From Clostridia bacterium (lineage in GTDB: Bacteria; Bacillota; Clostridia; Saccharofermentanales; UBA5734), in contig JAGOFF010000026.1 in NCBI GenBank assembly GCA_017997315.1, positions 1 through 16,557 of the forward strand: a DNA stretch of 16,557 nucleotides, given 5' to 3'. Below, piece after piece: positions 14,005 to 16,557 of the stretch. The first letter of the stretch is position 1; each line of letters starts with the position of its first letter. Made by a program: the position numbers and the translations under genes. The notes under the pieces were generated by a model. That model saw only the letters and a list, made by a program, of their open reading frames with translations, was not told the origin of the DNA and searched no databases.

Positions 14005-16557
14005 TTGGATTTGCCGACCACGACCCGGCTGTATCCGCTGACCAACCCCCAGATGGGCATCTGGAACACGGAAAAGACCCATCCGGGCACGAGTATCAAT
14101 GTGATCGCGGCCACGCTCAAAATCAAGGGCGACATCGACTACCCGGTTCTGGAAAAGGCCGTGAACCTTTTCATCGAGCGCAACGAGGGACTGCGGCTGC
14201 GGTTCACCGAGGTGGACGGCGAGCCGCGCCAGTATCCGGTCCCGTACGAGTGGCACCCGATCGAGCTGGTGGACTTCACCGGGCAGGAGCCCGCGGCGCT
14301 GTACCGGTGGGACAGCGAGTTGACCGGCGTTCCGCTTCCGATGGCCGGGAGCGAGCTGTTCCGTTTCTGGCTGTTCCGTCAGAACGACCGCGAAGGCGGT
14401 TTCTACGTCAAGATCCACCACCTGCTCTCGGACGCCTGGACGTTCATCCAGCTCGGCAACCAGATCATGGGCTATTACCATGCGCTCCGCCGCTCCCAGC
14501 CGATCCGGCCCGAGCGGGTCACCTCCTACCTCGAGTATGTCGAGAGCGAGCGGGAGTACTTTGAATCCGAGCGTTTCGCCAAGGACAAAGCCTACTGGGA
14601 CGGGCGCTTCAGCGACCTGCCCGACTTCACGACGCTCAAGGCCAAGGGCGTCGGTTCCGGGGGCACCCGCGCCCGGCGCAAGACCTTTGTGCTCCCGCAC
14701 CGGCTCTGCCTCAAGATCCAGGAGCACTGTTTCCAGAACAAGACCTCGCCGTTCTCCCTGTTCCTGGCCTCGCTCGCGATCTACATCAACCGCGTGACGG
14801 GCAAGAACGATATCATCGTCGGGACCCCGGTGCTCAACCGGATCAACCACCGGGAAAAAGAGACGGTCGGGATGTTCATCAGCACTGTCCCGATCCGTAT
14901 CACCCTCGACGACGGCGCGATGGATTTCAAGACGTTCTACGGCGGCATCTCCAAGGAATGGATGGAGATCCTCCGGCACCAGAAGTACCCCTACGACCTG
15001 CTGCTCAAGGACGTCCGCGAGCACCACAAGGGCACCGAGGCGCTGTACGACATCGTGCTGTCCTACCAGAACGCCCGGTTCGACCGCAACGAGGACGACG
15101 AGGTCGAGCACGAGGGGCGCTGGCACTTCAACGGGCACCAGATGCCCTCCCTCACCATCCACATCAACGACCGCGAGGGCAGCGGGGACCTGGTCGTCGA
15201 CTACGACTACCGCGAGAGCCTGTTCTACGCCAAGGAGATCGAGTTCATCCACGACCACATCCTGCGCATCCTGTGGCACGCGCTCGACAACCCCGCGCGC
15301 GCGATCACCCGGATCGACATGATCTCGGAAAAGGAAAAGCACAAGCTGCTCGAGGAGTTCGGGGACACCGACGCCGGGTATCCCCGGGATGCGACCATCC
15401 ACCGGCTGTTCGCGGAGCAGGTCCGGCGGACCCCGGACCGGATCGCGGTCACCTGCGGACGCGAGTCGCTCACCTACCGCGAGCTCGACCGCCAGTCCAA
15501 CCGGCTCGCCTGGGCGCTCCGCGCGCACGACGCCGGACCCGACCGGATCATCGCGCTGTTCGTGCACCGCTCGGCCGCCATGATCCCGGCGGTGCTGGGG
15601 GTGCTCAAGTCCGGCGGGGCCTACCTCCCGATCGACCCGGACTACCCGGAGGACCGCATCCGGTACATCCTCGAGGACAGCGGCGCCACCCTGCTGGTCA
15701 CCGACCGGCCCGGGGCGGTCGCGTTCGACGGGACCGAGATCGACATCGCGGTCTGCCGCGCGCCGGACCGGGCGCCAGACCGCGCTCCGGCCGTACCGGG
15801 CGGCCCGGTGCGGGACGACGCGCCGCCCGACATCAACACCCCGCGCGATCTCGCCTACGTGATCTACACCTCGGGTTCGACCGGGCGGCCCAAAGGCGCC
15901 ATGATCGAGCACCGCAACGTGGTCCGGCTTATGGTCAACGACCGGTTCCCGTACGAGTTCGGCCCGGACGACGTATGGACGCTGTTCCACTCCTACTGTT
16001 TCGACTTTTCCGTATGGGAGATGTACGGCGCGCTGCTGTACGGCGGCCGGCTGGTCGTCGTTCCGCGCGAGGACGCGCGCGACACCCGGCGATTCCTGCG
16101 CATCCTCGAGGACGAGCGGGTCACGGTGCTCAACCAGACGCCCGCGGCGTTCTACAACCTCATCCACGAGGACCTCACGCGTCCGGTCTCGCGGCTGTCG
16201 CTCCGGTACGTGATCTTTGGCGGCGAGGCGCTCAAGCCCCTGCTGCTCAAGCCGTTCCACACACGGCACCCCGACACCCGGCTGGTCAATATGTACGGCA
16301 TCACCGAGACCTGCGTGCACGTCACGTACAAGGAGATCGGGGAGACCGAGATCGAAAGCAACGTCAGCAACATCGGGCGCCCGATCCCGACGCTGCGGAC
16401 CTACATCATGGACAAGAACCTGACCCTGCTCCCGATCGGCGTCCCCGGGGAGCTCTGCGTGAGCGGGGATGGTGTCGGGCGTGGGTACCTCAACAACCCG
16501 GACCTCACCGCGCAGAAGTTCGTGTCCAATCCGTACGTCCCGGGCGAGGTGCTGTAC
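14005..16557 (+). CDS. Nonribosomal peptide synthetase, condensation and threonine-type adenylation domains (3' end outside window)
   Basis: The frame is open for 851 codons to the window edge. It starts at TTG 14005: an in-frame stop lies nine codons upstream, and AGGGGGA is 7 nt before the TTG. The condensation domain (about 8-430) begins YPLTNPQMGIW and has HHLLSDAW (138-145), the catalytic HHxxxD motif with Ala in place of the common Gly. The adenylation domain (from about 465) shows LTYRELDRQSN, LKSGGAYLPID, YTSGSTGRPKG, FDFSVWEM, NMYGITET and GELCVSGDGVGRGYL, and the window ends just before A7. Pocket residues D667 F668 W671 N710 I737 G739 M763 V771 H772 equal the published threonine code; the invariant lysine lies beyond. 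Starting with a condensation domain, it is either an acyl-starter module or a later subunit. Carrier domain not yet reached. Confidence 0.95.
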   Translation, partial: MDLPTTTRLYPLTNPQMGIWNTEKTHPGTSINVIAATLKIKGDIDYPVLEKAVNLFIERNEGLRLRFTEVDGEPRQYPVPYEWHPIELVDFTGQEPAALYRWDSELTGVPLPMAGSELFRFWLFRQNDREGGFYVKIHHLLSDAWTFIQLGNQIMGYYHALRRSQPIRPERVTSYLEYVESEREYFESERFAKDKAYWDGRFSDLPDFTTLKAKGVGSGGTRARRKTFVLPHRLCLKIQEHCFQNKTSPFSLFLASLAIYINRVTGKNDIIVGTPVLNRINHREKETVGMFISTVPIRITLDDGAMDFKTFYGGISKEWMEILRHQKYPYDLLLKDVREHHKGTEALYDIVLSYQNARFDRNEDDEVEHEGRWHFNGHQMPSLTIHINDREGSGDLVVDYDYRESLFYAKEIEFIHDHILRILWHALDNPARAITRIDMISEKEKHKLLEEFGDTDAGYPRDATIHRLFAEQVRRTPDRIAVTCGRESLTYRELDRQSNRLAWALRAHDAGPDRIIALFVHRSAAMIPAVLGVLKSGGAYLPIDPDYPEDRIRYILEDSGATLLVTDRPGAVAFDGTEIDIAVCRAPDRAPDRAPAVPGGPVRDDAPPDINTPRDLAYVIYTSGSTGRPKGAMIEHRNVVRLMVNDRFPYEFGPDDVWTLFHSYCFDFSVWEMYGALLYGGRLVVVPREDARDTRRFLRILEDERVTVLNQTPAAFYNLIHEDLTRPVSRLSLRYVIFGGEALKPLLLKPFHTRHPDTRLVNMYGITETCVHVTYKEIGETEIESNVSNIGRPIPTLRTYIMDKNLTLLPIGVPGELCVSGDGVGRGYLNNPDLTAQKFVSNPYVPGEVLY

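Noticed and set aside
13921..16320. A 799-codon open frame on the minus strand opposite the NRPS gene
   Set aside because: Its product is low-complexity and matches no family, while the plus strand encodes unmistakable condensation and adenylation motifs. It is a GC-rich shadow frame.

Overview
This is a GC-rich bacterial window with short, AT-richer intergenic gaps, strong Shine-Dalgarno sites and GTG/TTG starts. The nonribosomal peptide synthetase condensation domain, the 5TM-PAS-GGDEF-HD-GYP sensor and the ABC-2/COG4586-type transporter all resemble families common in Bacillota. My best guess is a high-GC Clostridia-like or Paenibacillus-like bacterium, but this is inferred from protein style only. 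No rRNA, tRNA, CRISPR array, transposase or phage gene was seen.

Left part (1-4576, all minus strand): a tightly coupled operon reads right to left. It encodes a GH42 beta-galactosidase, a 3-hydroxyisobutyrate-dehydrogenase-family oxidoreductase of the tetronate/tartronate-semialdehyde type, a four-carbon acid sugar kinase (DUF1537), and then the first 18 codons of another gene that leaves the window. The three complete genes overlap by 4 nt each. The dehydrogenase plus kinase pair is the core of the known tetronate (threonate/erythronate) catabolic route. Joined to a beta-galactosidase, it suggests use of a galactoside whose other half is, or is converted to, a four-carbon sugar acid.

Middle (4577-9274, plus strand): an AAA ATPase/DUF4143 gene lies between two copies of a palindromic array (24-bp units, two in one copy and three in the other). 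The 3' end of each copy supplies the TTG of a -35 box, 17 bp before a recognisable -10. Between the ATPase gene and the second array lies a 77-nt scar of the downstream ABC permease gene, with a deletion at a 7-nt microhomology. The second array drives a leader containing a 43-codon ORF with an excellent ribosome binding site and then an intrinsic terminator just before the ABC operon, which looks like attenuation. The operon encodes two ABC-2 permeases and an ATP-binding protein. The ATP-binding gene's translation start sits in a 42-bp, three-unit tandem repeat that duplicates its ribosome binding site and start codon.

Right part (9359-16557): a 1168-residue membrane sensor with five PAS domains, an intact GGDEF and an HD-GYP domain (both c-di-GMP synthesis and hydrolysis) is convergent with a DEDDh exonuclease-BRCT gene. 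Divergent from the exonuclease, behind a near-consensus promoter, begins a nonribosomal peptide synthetase with a TTG start. The visible part is a condensation domain and most of an adenylation domain, whose specificity residues (D F W N I G M V H) match the threonine code. It runs off the window just before adenylation motif A7.
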